This document shows, piece by piece, positions 1 through 8,267 of a stretch of DNA of 64,000 nt. Each line of letters starts with the position of its first letter. The first letter of the stretch is position 1. The notes beneath the pieces are model-generated. The model had not been told where the DNA came from. It did not search any database and saw only the letters and a program-made list of their open reading frames with translations. Source of the stretch: Tenacibaculum sp. 190524A05c (GTDB lineage Bacteria; Bacteroidota; Bacteroidia; Flavobacteriales; Flavobacteriaceae); NCBI RefSeq assembly GCF_964036595.1, contig NZ_OZ038523.1:1454501-1518500 (forward strand). The letters run 5' to 3'. A program made the translations under genes and the position numbers.

Positions 1-1
1 A

Positions 2-136
2 GAACAAAAGGTAACTTTTTCTATTTCTACTCTTGACAATTTTATTCCAAGTAAAATACAAATTATTGCAACTACACTTAAAGCTGTAAAACCAATTAGA
101 ATGAGTACTATTGGTAAGGCAAAACTTGAAAATTAA
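2..136 (+). CDS. 3' end of an unidentified gene (partial)
   Basis: An open frame enters the window from the left and stops with TAA at 134-136, 6 bases before the convergent PAP2 gene ends. The 44 visible residues end in STIGKAKLEN and show no motif I recognise. The complementary strand has a hydrophobic open frame over the same bases, but it follows a stop and has no ATG, GTG or TTG before the hydrophobic part, so the plus reading is preferred. Leucine is coded only by CTT here, whereas TTA dominates nearby genes, which keeps confidence low. Confidence 0.3.
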   Translation, partial: EQKVTFSISTLDNFIPSKIQIIATTLKAVKPIRMSTIGKAKLEN

Positions 137-142
137 ATATTT

Positions 143-715
143 TTAAACCAACTGTTCTTTAAAAATCTTCGAATATAGAAAAGAGTATAACTTGTAAAAC
201 AAAGTTCCAAATACTATTCCTGAAATATAACCAACGGTAATATCTCCTGGATAATGAACTCCTAAATACACTCTACTATATCCAAACACCATTGGAAATA
301 GAACTAGTAAATAAATAAATTTAAACCTACTTCTTAATAAGAGAATAATAAAAACTGTAAAAGTTGTGGATAGAGAAGCATGCCCTGACCAAAAACTATA
401 TCCTCTTGGCTTGTAAGAAAACTGTCTTAAATACTCTTGTAATTCTAAGGTATTACATGGACGAAGTCTTCCTGTAGTGTTTTTAATCAAATTGGTAAAC
501 TGATCTGAAAAAGCTACTAACACTGTAATAAAAAGTAATGTAAACAATGTCTTTTTAAGGCCAAATCTCCAAAAGATTAATAGTAAAATAATAACGAAAA
601 GAGGAACCCAATTGAATTGATTCGTAATGGTTAACCAAAATGAATCCCACTTTTCGTTACCTAAATTATTTAAAAAAATTAATAATTCAGCATCTTTAGA
701 TATTATACTATCCAT
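143..715 (-). CDS. PAP2-family membrane phosphatase
   Basis: A 190-residue integral membrane phosphatase of the PAP2 superfamily, which dephosphorylates lipid phosphates or pyrophosphates such as undecaprenyl pyrophosphate or phosphatidylglycerol phosphate. All three signature blocks are visible: KNTTGRLRP (KX6RP), SFWSGHAS (usual PSGH, here WSGH) and SRVYLGVHYPGD (SRX5HX3D), giving the two catalytic histidines and the aspartate. Several hydrophobic segments lie between them. The frame can be extended to a TTG at 730, but that overlaps the upstream gene; the ATG at 715 lies 4 bases after that gene's stop and gives the usual short N-terminus. It is the last gene of the minus-strand isomerase cluster. 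The exact lipid substrate cannot be read from sequence; a role in C55 lipid carrier recycling is an inference. Confidence 0.9.
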   Translation of the reverse strand: MDSIISKDAELLIFLNNLGNEKWDSFWLTITNQFNWVPLFVIILLLIFWRFGLKKTLFTLLFITVLVAFSDQFTNLIKNTTGRLRPCNTLELQEYLRQFSYKPRGYSFWSGHASLSTTFTVFIILLLRSRFKFIYLLVLFPMVFGYSRVYLGVHYPGDITVGYISGIVFGTLFYKLYSFLYSKIFKEQLV

Positions 716-719
716 AAAA

Positions 720-1769
720 CTATTTCCCAACTTTTAAAACTTCTATTTCAAAGATTAAATCTGTATTAGGCTTAATAACTGGTAAACGTCCTACTTCACC
801 ATATCCTAAATAACTAGGAATAAATAAACGAGCCTTCTCACCTTCTCTCATCATTTTTGCTCCTTCTTTCCATCCAGCGATTAATGGATAGTTTGGATCA
901 TTTATAGTAAATGTAAAGGCTTTGTTTTGATCCAAACTTGACGCGATTTTATTTCCTAAATCATCATATAAAGAATAGTGAACTGTAGTTGGTAAATCTG
1001 GATTAACCTTTTTACCATTACCCTTTTGAAGCTGAAGGAATCTTAAACCAGAACTCGTAACAGATGAACTATAATAGTCCATATCTCTTTTTATTTGTTC
1101 TTTGGCTAATTTTATTTTTGTCTCACGCTCCTTTTTTCTTTCTTCTGCGTTTTGAATTTCTTGCATGAAAATATCAGCAGCATTAAATTGCTTAGCCGAT
1201 TTCCCAACTCTAATAATGTCTACCTTTTCTATAACATCATTTTGAAGAATCGTATCAACAATATTCTGCCCGTAAGTTACTTTTCCAAAAACTGAATGTT
1301 TACCATCTAACCAAGGTGTAGCTTTATGAGTAATGAAAAACTGAGAAGAATTTGTAGCAGGACCAGCATTAGCCATAGATAAAACTCCTTCAGAATCATG
1401 TTTATGAATTAATTGTCCCTTTTCATTTAATGGGAACTCATCATCAAAAGTATAACCCACATTCGCTCTATTATTTCCTGAAGGTTGTCCCGCTTGAATC
1501 ATGAAGTTTTTAATTACTCTATGAAACTTAACACCTTCATAATAAGGCTTTCCTTTCATAGAATCATTCATTTTAGGATTACTACCTTCAGCTAAAGAAA
1601 CAAAATTTGCAACCGTCATTGGAACAACATCTGCATGTAATTTTATCAGAATATCTCCTTTATTCGTTTGAATATCGGCGTATAAACCGTCAGCTAAATC
1701 TGGATATTTTACAGTTTTACATGATACAATTACAACTGTAAAAAGAAGTAAAAATTTTAAAATCTTCAT
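720..1769 (-). CDS. Cyclophilin-FKBP fusion peptidyl-prolyl isomerase lipoprotein
   Basis: A 349-residue lipoprotein with two unrelated prolyl isomerase domains. The N-terminus has a short signal peptide ending in the lipobox VIVSC. A cyclophilin domain follows (roughly residues 30-195), with the recognisable core FHRVIKNFMIQAGQP and the stretch NSSQFFITHKATPWLDGKHS. After a charged linker rich in Lys and Glu comes a C-terminal FKBP domain (roughly 245-349) with AGWKEGAKMMREGEKARLFI and LGYGEVGRLPVI. A TTG at 1793 is in frame, but the ATG at 1769 places the signal peptide correctly. It is expected to fold proteins in the periplasm or at the outer membrane. A strong hairpin separates it from the upstream FKBP gene, so it may have its own promoter. 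The PAP2 gene follows 4 bases after its stop. Confidence 0.93.
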   Translation of the reverse strand: MKILKFLLLFTVVIVSCKTVKYPDLADGLYADIQTNKGDILIKLHADVVPMTVANFVSLAEGSNPKMNDSMKGKPYYEGVKFHRVIKNFMIQAGQPSGNNRANVGYTFDDEFPLNEKGQLIHKHDSEGVLSMANAGPATNSSQFFITHKATPWLDGKHSVFGKVTYGQNIVDTILQNDVIEKVDIIRVGKSAKQFNAADIFMQEIQNAEERKKERETKIKLAKEQIKRDMDYYSSSVTSSGLRFLQLQKGNGKKVNPDLPTTVHYSLYDDLGNKIASSLDQNKAFTFTINDPNYPLIAGWKEGAKMMREGEKARLFIPSYLGYGEVGRLPVIKPNTDLIFEIEVLKVGK

Positions 1770-1793
1770 GAATTTATTTTTTTTAAGAAACAA

Positions 1794-1819
1794 AAAGCAT
1801 CAACCGAAGTTGATGCTTT
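1794..1819 (-). terminator. Intrinsic terminator with UUCG loop after the FKBP lipoprotein gene
   Basis: Arms 1794-1804 and 1809-1819 pair perfectly over 11 bp. On the minus strand the loop is TTCG closed by C-G, the extra-stable cUUCGg tetraloop, and the stem runs into a short T tract. It lies 20 bases past the stop of the gene ending at 1839, so it should end or reduce transcription before the cyclophilin-FKBP gene. Confidence 0.8.
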
Positions 1820-1838
1820 AAAATTACATTATTTTCTC

Positions 1839-2633
1839 TTAATGATCTTTATGATTTGGCCCACTATGATCTGTATGACCATCAGCAGCTGGCTTAACAG
1901 TAGACTTTACTTCTAATAACTCTACTTCAAATACTAAAGTTGAGAATGGTTTAATCTGTGGTAATCTTCCTTGGAAACCGTATGCTAAATCTTGCGGAAT
2001 AAAGAACTTAAACTTAGATCCTTCTTTCATTAATTGTAATCCTTCAGTCCATCCTTTGATTACTTGAGTTACACCAAATTCTGCAGGTGTTCCTCTATCC
2101 ACAGAACTATCAAAAACAGTTCCGTCTGTTAACATTCCATGGTAATGCACCTTTACATTATCTGCAATTTTAGGAGACGCTCCATTTCCTTCTTTCATTA
2201 TGATATATTGTAAACCACTTTCAGTTGTTACAACACCTTCTTTAGATTTATTCTCAGCTAAGAAATCTTCATTAGCTTTTTTATGATCTTTATATTCTAA
2301 TTCTGCTTTTTGCTCAGCTTCTTTTCTTCTTTCCTCCATTTGCGCCATTTGCTTCTTGGAGAAATAGTTTCTGATGATATTTGTAGCCTCTTCAATATTA
2401 ATTTTTATATCCGTAGAATCAGCTCCGTTGTAAAAACCTTGAACGTATAAATCTTTACTTAACTCGTTCGCGTTTTTATCAGCTCTCATTCTTGCTCCTG
2501 TATTCAATCCTAAAGCATAACTCACAGAATCCAACTCAGTTTCAAGACTTTTTTGAGTTCCTCCTAATTGCTTTCCACATGATACTACTGTTAATCCTAA
2601 AACAGTAATTGCTACAATCTTACTTAGTTTCAT
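1839..2633 (-). CDS. FKBP-type peptidyl-prolyl isomerase lipoprotein (FkpA-like) with His-rich tail
   Basis: A 264-residue lipoprotein: signal peptide ending in the lipobox VVSCG near residue 20, an N-terminal helical dimerisation region of the FkpA/Mip type (about 30-130, with the charged run [18 protein letters not shown]), and a C-terminal FKBP domain (about 140-245) with [33 protein letters not shown] and [12 protein letters not shown]. The last residues, [14 protein letters not shown], carry four histidines and could bind metal, as the tail of SlyD does; that is inference. The ATG start overlaps the end of gldI by 14 bases, which suggests translational coupling. A terminator follows at 1794-1819. 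Its likely role is folding of exported proteins in the periplasm. Confidence 0.93.
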   Translation of the reverse strand: MKLSKIVAITVLGLTVVSCGKQLGGTQKSLETELDSVSYALGLNTGARMRADKNANELSKDLYVQGFYNGADSTDIKINIEEATNIIRNYFSKKQMAQMEERRKEAEQKAELEYKDHKKANEDFLAENKSKEGVVTTESGLQYIIMKEGNGASPKIADNVKVHYHGMLTDGTVFDSSVDRGTPAEFGVTQVIKGWTEGLQLMKEGSKFKFFIPQDLAYGFQGRLPQIKPFSTLVFEVELLEVKSTVKPAADGHTDHSGPNHKDH

Positions 2634-3168
2634 TATTTGGTTTTTTAATTTCTATTAATGTTAGTGTACTTCTTAATGTTTGATTGATTCCAATCCTACT
2701 TCCATCCCCAGTAACTCCATAAGCTCTGTAAGAAGGAATGACAAATGTAATGGTTTCTCCTTTCTTCATCAACTTTATTCCTTCTGTTAATCCAGGAACA
2801 AAATCTTCTTTATCAACAGTATAATCTCTAGTTTGATAATCATAGAACTGATTCCCTTGCAAACCTGTAACATTATACTTCACTGTAACTATATCTCCTT
2901 TAATTGGTGTTTGATTAGAGACAGTATCTTTATTTATGTACGTATACCAAAATCCATTAGCTGAAGATTTATATGTCGTTAACGTATCTCTATCTAAAGT
3001 TTGTTTTATTCTTTTTGTTTCTAAAGCATTCAGTTTTTTATTCTGCTCGATAACTTCCTTATAAAAATTAGTAGTAGAATGCTCTTTCGGCCTTCTTGGT
3101 TCTAATTCTTTACAACCTAAAAAAGTCAAAACAACTAAAGTTATTATGTATAATTGACTATTCTTCAT
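2620..3168 (-). CDS. gldI: GldI, gliding motility-associated FKBP-type isomerase lipoprotein
   Basis: A 182-residue lipoprotein with signal peptide and lipobox FLGC (Cys near residue 19), followed by the GldI-like stretch [11 protein letters not shown] and a helix with [15 protein letters not shown]. The second half is an FKBP domain: [40 protein letters not shown] and [14 protein letters not shown]. In Flavobacterium johnsoniae GldI is required for gliding; most gld products belong to the gliding/T9SS machinery. Position supports the call: Flavobacteriaceae gldI usually sits beside a DHH phosphoesterase and ndk, exactly as here. The ATG overlaps the nrnA stop by 11 bases. It differs from the neighbouring FKBP lipoproteins by lacking the His tail and the long N-terminal helix. 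Confidence 0.9.
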   Translation of the reverse strand: MKNSQLYIITLVVLTFLGCKELEPRRPKEHSTTNFYKEVIEQNKKLNALETKRIKQTLDRDTLTTYKSSANGFWYTYINKDTVSNQTPIKGDIVTVKYNVTGLQGNQFYDYQTRDYTVDKEDFVPGLTEGIKLMKKGETITFVIPSYRAYGVTGDGSRIGINQTLRSTLTLIEIKKPNNETK

Positions 3169-4186
3169 ACGAAACCTTAAGTTCTTCTTGATAATTTGGC
3201 AGTAGAGATTTAAACTTCGTTACCGTATCCTCTAAAGATTCAGTAGATCTTCCTCCAGCAGCATTATCATGTCCTCCACCATTAAAATATGACCTCGCAA
3301 ATTTATTTACTGAGAAACTACCTTTAGATCTTAATGATATTTTGATTATACCTTGTTCTTTATCTTCAATAAAAATTGCAGCAAAAACAATTCCTTTAAG
3401 AGACAATGCATAATTAACCACTCCTTCTGTATCACCTTTCTCATAATTAAACCTATTCTTCTCTTCTTGAGAAAGTGTAATAAAAGCGGTTTTGTATTCT
3501 GGTAATACTTGTAAATTACTTAAAGACTGACCTAATAACTGAAGTCTACTAAAGGTATTTGCATCATACACATTACTATGAATTCGGTCGTTCTGAGCTC
3601 CTTTATCTATTAAATCTGCGATAATTCTATGTGTAGTACTTGTTGTTGATCTAAACCTAAATGATCCTGTATCTGTCATTATACCAGTATACAAACAAGT
3701 TGCGATATTTTTTTCAATCATTTCAACATCACCCATCATATCAATAAAGTTATACACCATTTGACATGTAGAACACATAGATGTATCAGAATACATATAT
3801 TCGAAATCATCTGGCTGTTGATGATGATCTATTAACGCAAAGTCATTCTCATACTTCTCCAACGTATTTTTCATATCATCTCCTACTCTATGTAACGCAT
3901 TAAAATCAAGTAAGAAGATAATATCTGATCTTTTTAGAGCTTTAACACATTGATTGTTCTGGCGATCGAAACGATAAACAGTTTCTACTCCAGGAATCCA
4001 ATGTAAAAAATCAGGAAATTCATTCGGCATTAACACCTGTGCAGTATGACCTTTAAAATCAAGATAATGCTTTAATCCTAATGTTGATCCAACAGCATCT
4101 CCATCTGGATTTTTATGGCCAATTATTACAATATTTCTCGGCGTTTCTAAATACGCCTTAAGTGCTTCAAAATTCTTTAAAATCAT
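3158..4186 (-). CDS. nrnA: DHH/DHHA1 phosphoesterase, NrnA-like oligoribonuclease/pAp phosphatase
   Basis: A 342-residue cytoplasmic DHH-superfamily hydrolase. The N-terminal DHH domain shows the metal-binding blocks GHKNPDGDAVGS, IIFLLDFNALHRVGD and FALIDHHQQPDDF (the DHH motif), plus MTDTGSFRFRS. The C-terminal DHHA1 domain ends in the substrate-binding glycine motif GGGHDNAAGG. Length and motif order fit NrnA, which degrades 2-5 nt RNA oligomers and dephosphorylates 3'-phosphoadenosine 5'-phosphate. It is the first gene of the minus-strand cluster and overlaps gldI by 11 bases, so gldI is probably translated from the same message. It is divergent from ndk across a 238-base region. No orn gene is visible here to test redundancy. 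Confidence 0.9.
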   Translation of the reverse strand: MILKNFEALKAYLETPRNIVIIGHKNPDGDAVGSTLGLKHYLDFKGHTAQVLMPNEFPDFLHWIPGVETVYRFDRQNNQCVKALKRSDIIFLLDFNALHRVGDDMKNTLEKYENDFALIDHHQQPDDFEYMYSDTSMCSTCQMVYNFIDMMGDVEMIEKNIATCLYTGIMTDTGSFRFRSTTSTTHRIIADLIDKGAQNDRIHSNVYDANTFSRLQLLGQSLSNLQVLPEYKTAFITLSQEEKNRFNYEKGDTEGVVNYALSLKGIVFAAIFIEDKEQGIIKISLRSKGSFSVNKFARSYFNGGGHDNAAGGRSTESLEDTVTKFKSLLPNYQEELKVSYEE

Positions 4187-4365
4187 AAAGGGCGAATATA
4201 CAATTTAATATTCTTTTGAATAAATTATATAAGATTTGTTGCTTTTCAGTAACGAAAGGTGTTTGACTTTATTTTTCGCGCTATAGTTTTAATACAATTG
4301 AGATATAACAAAATTCTTCTCTATCAGAGTAATCAGATAAAAATTGATTCTACATTAAGCTTAAC

Positions 4366-4395
4366 TTGCGGATAACATTAAAAACTGTATTTTTG
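4366..4395 (+). promoter_or_regulatory. Bacteroidota promoter of ndk
   Basis: A TTG at 4366-4368 and a -7 box TATTTTTG at 4388-4395 are separated by 19 bases, matching the Bacteroidota TTG-N(17-23)-TAnnTTTG promoter. Transcription should start near 4402, leaving a leader of about 20 bases before the ATG at 4425. Confidence 0.75.
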
Positions 4396-4424
4396 CGCGA
4401 AATTATAATCTGATTAAAATACAA

Positions 4425-4844
4425 ATGGCAACAAATAGAACTTTTACAATGATTAAACCAGATGCTGTTGAAAATGGACATACTGGTGCTATTTTAGAAA
4501 AAATTAATGCTGCTGGTTTTAGAATTGTAGCAATGAAAAAAACGCACATGACTAAGCGTGATGCTGAAACTTTTTATGCTATTCACAAAGAGCGTCCGTT
4601 TTTTGGAGAATTAGTTGAGTTTATGACACGTGGTCCTATTGTTGCTGCAATCTTAGAAAAAGAAAATGCAGTTGAAGACTTTAGAACTTTAATTGGTGCT
4701 ACGAACCCAGCTGAAGCTGCTGAAGGAACAATTAGAAAACTATATGCTACTTCTATTGGTGAGAACGCTGTTCACGGTTCTGACTCTGATGAAAATGCAG
4801 CTATCGAAGGAAACTTCCACTTCTCTGGTAGAGAAATGTTTTAA
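4425..4844 (+). CDS. ndk: Nucleoside diphosphate kinase
   Basis: A 139-residue enzyme of normal family length that transfers phosphate from ATP to nucleoside diphosphates through a phosphohistidine, balancing NTP and dNTP pools in the cytoplasm. The start [15 protein letters not shown] carries the conserved nucleotide-binding lysine, and NAVHGSDS holds the catalytic histidine. [12 protein letters not shown] and [14 protein letters not shown] are further family blocks. The ATG is placed by the promoter at 4366-4395. A terminator directly follows at 4866-4899, so this is a single-gene transcript. It is divergent from the nrnA-gldI cluster, an arrangement common in Flavobacteriaceae. Confidence 0.98.
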   Translation: MATNRTFTMIKPDAVENGHTGAILEKINAAGFRIVAMKKTHMTKRDAETFYAIHKERPFFGELVEFMTRGPIVAAILEKENAVEDFRTLIGATNPAEAAEGTIRKLYATSIGENAVHGSDSDENAAIEGNFHFSGREMF

Positions 4845-4865
4845 TTTCGATTTTACTTACCATAT

Positions 4866-4899
4866 AAAAAACTCGACATAGAAATATCGAGTTTTTTTT
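4866..4899 (+). terminator. Intrinsic terminator of ndk
   Basis: Arms 4871-4876 (ACTCGA) and 4887-4892 (TCGAGT) pair, extended by A and T runs on either side to about 11 bp, with a long T tract on the plus strand. It begins about 20 bases after the ndk stop. Confidence 0.85.
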
Positions 4900-4946
4900 A
4901 TTTAAAATTTTAACATTTCCAAATTCTTTATTCTATATTCGCGAAC

Positions 4947-5005
4947 CTAAAATGGAGTCCAGAAACCATTCAAACGGGGCGGAACTGAAAAGCCTTACGA
5001 GTAAG
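4947..5005 (+). promoter_or_regulatory. Candidate structured 5' leader of the lipoprotein gene at 5029
   Basis: This stretch is much richer in G and C than the flanking AT-rich spacers and holds several pairings: 4951-4955 (AATGG) with 4966-4970 (CCATT), 4956-4960 (AGTCC) with 4981-4986 (GGAACT, one bulge), a GGC/GCC pair near 4978-4994, and the hairpin 4994-4998/5001-5005 (CTTAC/GTAAG). It ends 23 bases before the ATG. A weak -7-like box, TATATTCG, lies at 4934-4941. The layout of AAACC, then AAAC, then GAAAAGCC loosely recalls c-di-GMP-I (GEMM) riboswitch cores, but the second arm of that family is not present. I do not assign it to a family. Confidence 0.4.
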
Positions 5006-5028
5006 AAAAACATTACAATTTTATTACT

Positions 5029-5439
5029 ATGAAATTTAAAAATTACATTCTATTAGCGCTTACTGTTTTAACTTTATCTAGCTGTTCTGTAAGACTTGTT
5101 GATTTTACTACAATTAGTTCAAAAAATGTTAGCTTAAACATTGACAGAACACAAGGTAAAAAAGTAAAGGCAAGTAAATCTTACTTCTTAGGGATCGGAT
5201 GGAACATTAAAGACGCTTTAGATTTAGCTCTTGAAAAAGCAGGAAATGATTATGATTTATTAATCGATGGTGTTGTTAGGTATGGAAGTTATCCTTTCAT
5301 AGCATCTGTTTCTGTAGAAGGAACAGCGATCAGCACTAGAGCTATGAAAACAGCTATGGGAGAAGAAGAATTTAACAAATGGTTAGCAGGACAAGACGTT
5401 TTCGATCCGAAAAAGGATGTAGCTGAGAATAAAAAATAA
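5029..5439 (+). CDS. Small exported lipoprotein, unknown function
   Basis: A 136-residue protein with signal peptide and lipobox LSSCS (Cys near residue 19). The mature part begins VRLVDFTTISSKNV, then has the pattern YFLGIGWNIKDALDLALEKA, a helix, and NDYDLLIDGVVRYGSY. The pattern of an amphipathic helix followed by D.LIDGVV resembles small lipoproteins common in Bacteroidota, some of which carry TRL-like annotation; I cannot name the family with confidence. It is preceded by the structured leader at 4947-5005 and followed by a perfect hairpin terminator, so it is probably transcribed alone. No enzymatic motif is visible. Confidence 0.8.
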   Translation: MKFKNYILLALTVLTLSSCSVRLVDFTTISSKNVSLNIDRTQGKKVKASKSYFLGIGWNIKDALDLALEKAGNDYDLLIDGVVRYGSYPFIASVSVEGTAISTRAMKTAMGEEEFNKWLAGQDVFDPKKDVAENKK

Positions 5440-5459
5440 AACAACTCCTTATTAGTTTT

Positions 5460-5493
5460 AAAACTCGTTACTTTTTGGTAACGAGTTTTTTTA
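5460..5493 (+). terminator. Intrinsic terminator after the lipoprotein gene
   Basis: An 11-bp perfect stem, AAACTCGTTAC with GTAACGAGTTT, around a TTTTTG loop, followed by a T tract. It begins about 20 bases past the stop at 5439. Confidence 0.85.
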
Positions 5494-5532
5494 TTTAAAT
5501 TCGCCATATAATCTTTTATCTCTTGAACTTTT

Positions 5533-5943
5533 ATGAGACATTTATTTCTACTTTTCATTTTATCTGCAGTAAACATTAATATTAGCTTTGCTCAAGAAAA
5601 CAATCAAAATAAAGCTCAAGATTTTGCTGTAATAATTAGTAGAATTGAAGGTCAAGAACCAATATCTTTAAAGGAATGGTTAAACTACACTAAGCTTGAT
5701 TACAAATTAAAAGCTTCGAGTGAAGCTAACAAAAGTTCAGATGTAGCAGACAACGAACTTACGTTCTTCTTGGATGAGAACGGTAAAGAAGTTCCTTTTA
5801 AATTCAACAAAGGAACTATCTCCACTCAAAACCCATCAAAAGAAACACTTTTTAAAATGTTTCTTATTTCAAAAAGATTGAGCGCTACACTTAAAAGTAA
5901 TACTGGTAAAACATTTAGTGACAGCGATTTTTACAAGCAATAA
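5533..5943 (+). CDS. Small exported protein, unknown function
   Basis: A 136-residue protein with a clear signal peptide (RHLFLLFILSAVNINISFAQ, likely cut after FAQ) and no cysteine for lipidation. The mature part is polar, with the segment NELTFFLDENGKEVPFKFNKG and a basic C-terminal helix. I recognise no family. Signal peptides ending FAQ or YGQ are typical of Flavobacteriaceae periplasmic and surface proteins. The gene is convergent with the DUF721 gene; their stops are only 4 bases apart with no terminator hairpin between them, so the transcripts may overlap. Confidence 0.7.
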   Translation: MRHLFLLFILSAVNINISFAQENNQNKAQDFAVIISRIEGQEPISLKEWLNYTKLDYKLKASSEANKSSDVADNELTFFLDENGKEVPFKFNKGTISTQNPSKETLFKMFLISKRLSATLKSNTGKTFSDSDFYKQ

Positions 5944-5947
5944 AAAA

Positions 5948-6244
5948 TTATACTAACATAATTTTTTTCACAGCTTCCTCCCCCATTTCTTCGTTAATCA
6001 TAGTAAGAATTTTTTCTTTCCCGTAACTAAGTTCCTCTCTTAACACAGAAGAGTTTAAACGAATAATTAATGTTCCATTTTGAAGTTTTACTTCATTAGT
6101 GTATGAAGCAATTCCTGGTCCCATTAACTTATTCCAAGCTTCTTCAATATGAATTTTTTGAAACCCTTTTTCAAGTTTATTTTCCTTAATAAAAGCTCCC
6201 ATTAAATCTTTTATTGAATACTCGCTGTTTTCTCTTTTCGACAT
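5948..6244 (-). CDS. DUF721 (DciA-like) protein
   Basis: A 98-residue protein of the DUF721 family. Seen features: EYSIKDLMGAFIKENKL, the helix HIEEAWNKLMGPGIASYT and the strand-rich LQNGTLIIRLNSSVLREEL, followed by a helix. DUF721 includes DciA, the ancestral loader of the replicative helicase DnaB in bacteria without DnaC. The gene follows recF by 10 bases on the same strand, the usual Flavobacteriaceae arrangement, and supports a replication or repair role. It is shorter than proteobacterial DciA and lacks its C-terminal disordered tail; the helicase-loading function here is an inference from the family. Confidence 0.85.
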   Translation of the reverse strand: MSKRENSEYSIKDLMGAFIKENKLEKGFQKIHIEEAWNKLMGPGIASYTNEVKLQNGTLIIRLNSSVLREELSYGKEKILTMINEEMGEEAVKKIMLV

Positions 6245-6254
6245 GTTCTTTCTA

Positions 6255-7340
6255 CTATTCGCTTAAATTAAAAATCTCGTAAGGTTTATTACTTTGTTTT
6301 ACCACCGATTCGGTTCTTTCAAAGTGTGTATCTGTAATAAATATTTGCCCGAATTCATCCTTATTTACTAGGTCGACAATTTGAGATACTCTGTTCTCAT
6401 CTAACTTATCAAATATATCATCTAATAATAAAATCGGCGTAATATTAGACTGTTTTTTAATAAATTCAAACTGTGCCAATTTTAAAGCAATTAAATACGA
6501 TTTCTGTTGACCTTGAGATCCGAATTTCTTAATCGGATACTCTCCTATTTCAAAATTTAAATCATCTTTATGAATTCCTACAGATGTATATTGTAAGATT
6601 TTATCCTTCTCTAAATTATTTTTTAATAACTCTTCAAAAGTAATATCATTCAATTGGCTTTTATAATGTAACGCAACTTTTTCCTTTTCATTGGAAATCA
6701 TTTGATACTTTTCATTAAAAATAGGAACAAACTCCTTTAAAAACGTTTTCCTTTTCTCAAAAATCTCAGTTCCGTACAACATTAATTGTTCGTTGTATAC
6801 ATTTAAATTCAACTCATCAAAAGTCCTGTTGGCAGCGAAAAACTTTAACAATGCATTTCTTTGACTTACAACCTTATTATAGGATATTAAAGTTTTTAAA
6901 TACTGTTTATCTTGTTGAGAAATTACACCATCAATAAACTTTCTTCTAGTATCGCTTCCTTCTATAATTAAATCTCTATCTGCAGGAGAAATAATAACCA
7001 ATGGAAACTGTCCGATATGATCTGAGAAACGATCATAAACTTTACCATTTCTCTTTAACACTTTCTTCTGACCACGCTTTAAAGAGCAAATAATTTTTTC
7101 TAGTCTTTCGTTTACTAAATAATCTCCTTCAACAACAAAAAAATCTTGATTATGTCTAATATTTTGTCCAGCTATAGGATTAAAATAACTCTTTGAAAAG
7201 GATAGATAATAGATTGCATCAAGCACGTTAGTCTTACCTACACCGTTATTTCCCACGAAACAATTTATTTTTTTCTCGAAAGTAAATGTTTGGGATTCAA
7301 TATTTTTAAAATTGACTAAGGATATTTTCTGTAAATACAC
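6255..7340 (-). CDS. recF: DNA replication/repair protein RecF
   Basis: A 361-residue SMC-like ATPase that with RecO and RecR loads RecA at gapped DNA. The N-terminus [13 protein letters not shown] is followed by the Walker A GNNGVGKT (about residue 30). Near the C-terminus the ABC signature region [19 protein letters not shown] and Walker [17 protein letters not shown] are intact, with a D-loop and a histidine-containing block [10 protein letters not shown]. The start codon is GTG at 7340: no in-frame ATG lies between it and the upstream region, and GTG gives exactly the usual RecF N-terminus. It is divergent from the TPR gene at 7442 and followed by DUF721. Confidence 0.97.
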   Translation of the reverse strand: MYLQKISLVNFKNIESQTFTFEKKINCFVGNNGVGKTNVLDAIYYLSFSKSYFNPIAGQNIRHNQDFFVVEGDYLVNERLEKIICSLKRGQKKVLKRNGKVYDRFSDHIGQFPLVIISPADRDLIIEGSDTRRKFIDGVISQQDKQYLKTLISYNKVVSQRNALLKFFAANRTFDELNLNVYNEQLMLYGTEIFEKRKTFLKEFVPIFNEKYQMISNEKEKVALHYKSQLNDITFEELLKNNLEKDKILQYTSVGIHKDDLNFEIGEYPIKKFGSQGQQKSYLIALKLAQFEFIKKQSNITPILLLDDIFDKLDENRVSQIVDLVNKDEFGQIFITDTHFERTESVVKQSNKPYEIFNLSE

Positions 7341-7411
7341 TCGCTATGTTGTTTCTAGACACGAAGTGCAAAATAACGAAAAATCGGCTTTTAAAATCCA
7401 ATTAAAAAAAC

Positions 7412-7419
7412 TATTTTTG
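7412..7419 (+). promoter_or_regulatory. -7 box upstream of the TPR gene
   Basis: TATTTTTG matches the Bacteroidota TAnnTTTG box and lies 22 bases before the ATG at 7442. The expected -33 region has only TTTT near 7388, so the upstream half is weak. Confidence 0.55.
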
Positions 7420-7441
7420 CGCCACTAATTTTATAAGAATT

Positions 7442-8227
7442 ATGGCAACATATAAAAAGAGAGGATATAAACCTAAGAAAGAAAAGGTTGTAGATAATAC
7501 TATTGAAGAGACATTTGACGAGTCGCAAAGTGATGTGGCTAAAGCGTTTGAAGGATTAGACCAAGCCGCTAACAAATCAGAAGAATGGATCGAAAAAAAT
7601 AGTAAGCCTTTATTTTATGGTTTAGTTGGTGTAGCTGCTTTAATACTTTTATACTTAGGGTATACAAAGTTTATTTCAGAGCCAACAGAATTAGAAGCTT
7701 CTAACGAATTAGCTTATCCTAGATCTTTTTTCGATCAAGCTGAAACTTCTGCAGGTGTACAAGCTGATAGCTTATATACTTTAGGTTTAGAAGGTGGTGA
7801 TGGAAAATATGGATTTTTAGACATCGCTCAAACTTACGGTGGAACAAAAGCTGGAAACTTAGCTAACTATTATGCTGGTATTTCTTACTTAAAGATGAAA
7901 AAATATCAGGAAGCTATCGAGTATTTAGATAACTTTAGTTCTGATGACGAATTATTAGGACCAACTGCTTTAGGTGCTATCGGAGATGCTTTTGCTGATA
8001 TTAATCAACCTGACAATGCTCTTGAATATTATGAGAAAGCTGGAAATAAAAAAGACAATGAGTTTACTGCTCCTATGTTTTTATTTAAAGCTGGACAAAC
8101 TGCTATGGAGTTAAAGAAGTATGGTAAAGCAGAAAGCTTATTCAATACAATCAAAGAAAAATACGCTACTACGCAAGTAGGAAGAAATATTGATAAATAC
8201 ATTAATAGCGCGAAATACGCTCAATAA
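7442..8227 (+). CDS. Membrane-anchored tetratricopeptide repeat protein
   Basis: A 261-residue protein with a basic, then acidic cytoplasmic N-terminal segment (about 1-55), one transmembrane helix (LFYGLVGVAALILLYLGYT, about 58-78) and a periplasmic region of TPR-like helical hairpins, for example YYAGISYLKMKKYQEAIEYL and PDNALEYYEKAG. The layout resembles YfgM/DUF2133-type ancillary SecYEG proteins, but orthology is not certain. In Flavobacteriaceae it commonly sits directly before ribH, as here (40-base gap), so the two are probably co-transcribed from the -7 box at 7412-7419. The ATG follows a divergent intergenic region with recF. A role in envelope protein handling is inferred from topology only. 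Confidence 0.88.
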   Translation: MATYKKRGYKPKKEKVVDNTIEETFDESQSDVAKAFEGLDQAANKSEEWIEKNSKPLFYGLVGVAALILLYLGYTKFISEPTELEASNELAYPRSFFDQAETSAGVQADSLYTLGLEGGDGKYGFLDIAQTYGGTKAGNLANYYAGISYLKMKKYQEAIEYLDNFSSDDELLGPTALGAIGDAFADINQPDNALEYYEKAGNKKDNEFTAPMFLFKAGQTAMELKKYGKAESLFNTIKEKYATTQVGRNIDKYINSAKYAQ

Positions 8228-8267
8228 ACTATAATTCATTCCTCTAAAAAGAAGAATAATTTTAGAT

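Noticed and set aside
1..132. Hydrophobic open frame on the minus strand downstream of the PAP2 gene
   Set aside because: It reads like a transmembrane segment but begins right after a stop and has no ATG, GTG or TTG before the hydrophobic part; the plus-strand frame ending at 136 is the more economical reading.
4967..4994. Assignment of the 4947-5005 leader to the c-di-GMP-I riboswitch family
   Set aside because: Only short stretches match; the second helical arm and receptor segment of that family are missing, so the leader is reported without a family name.
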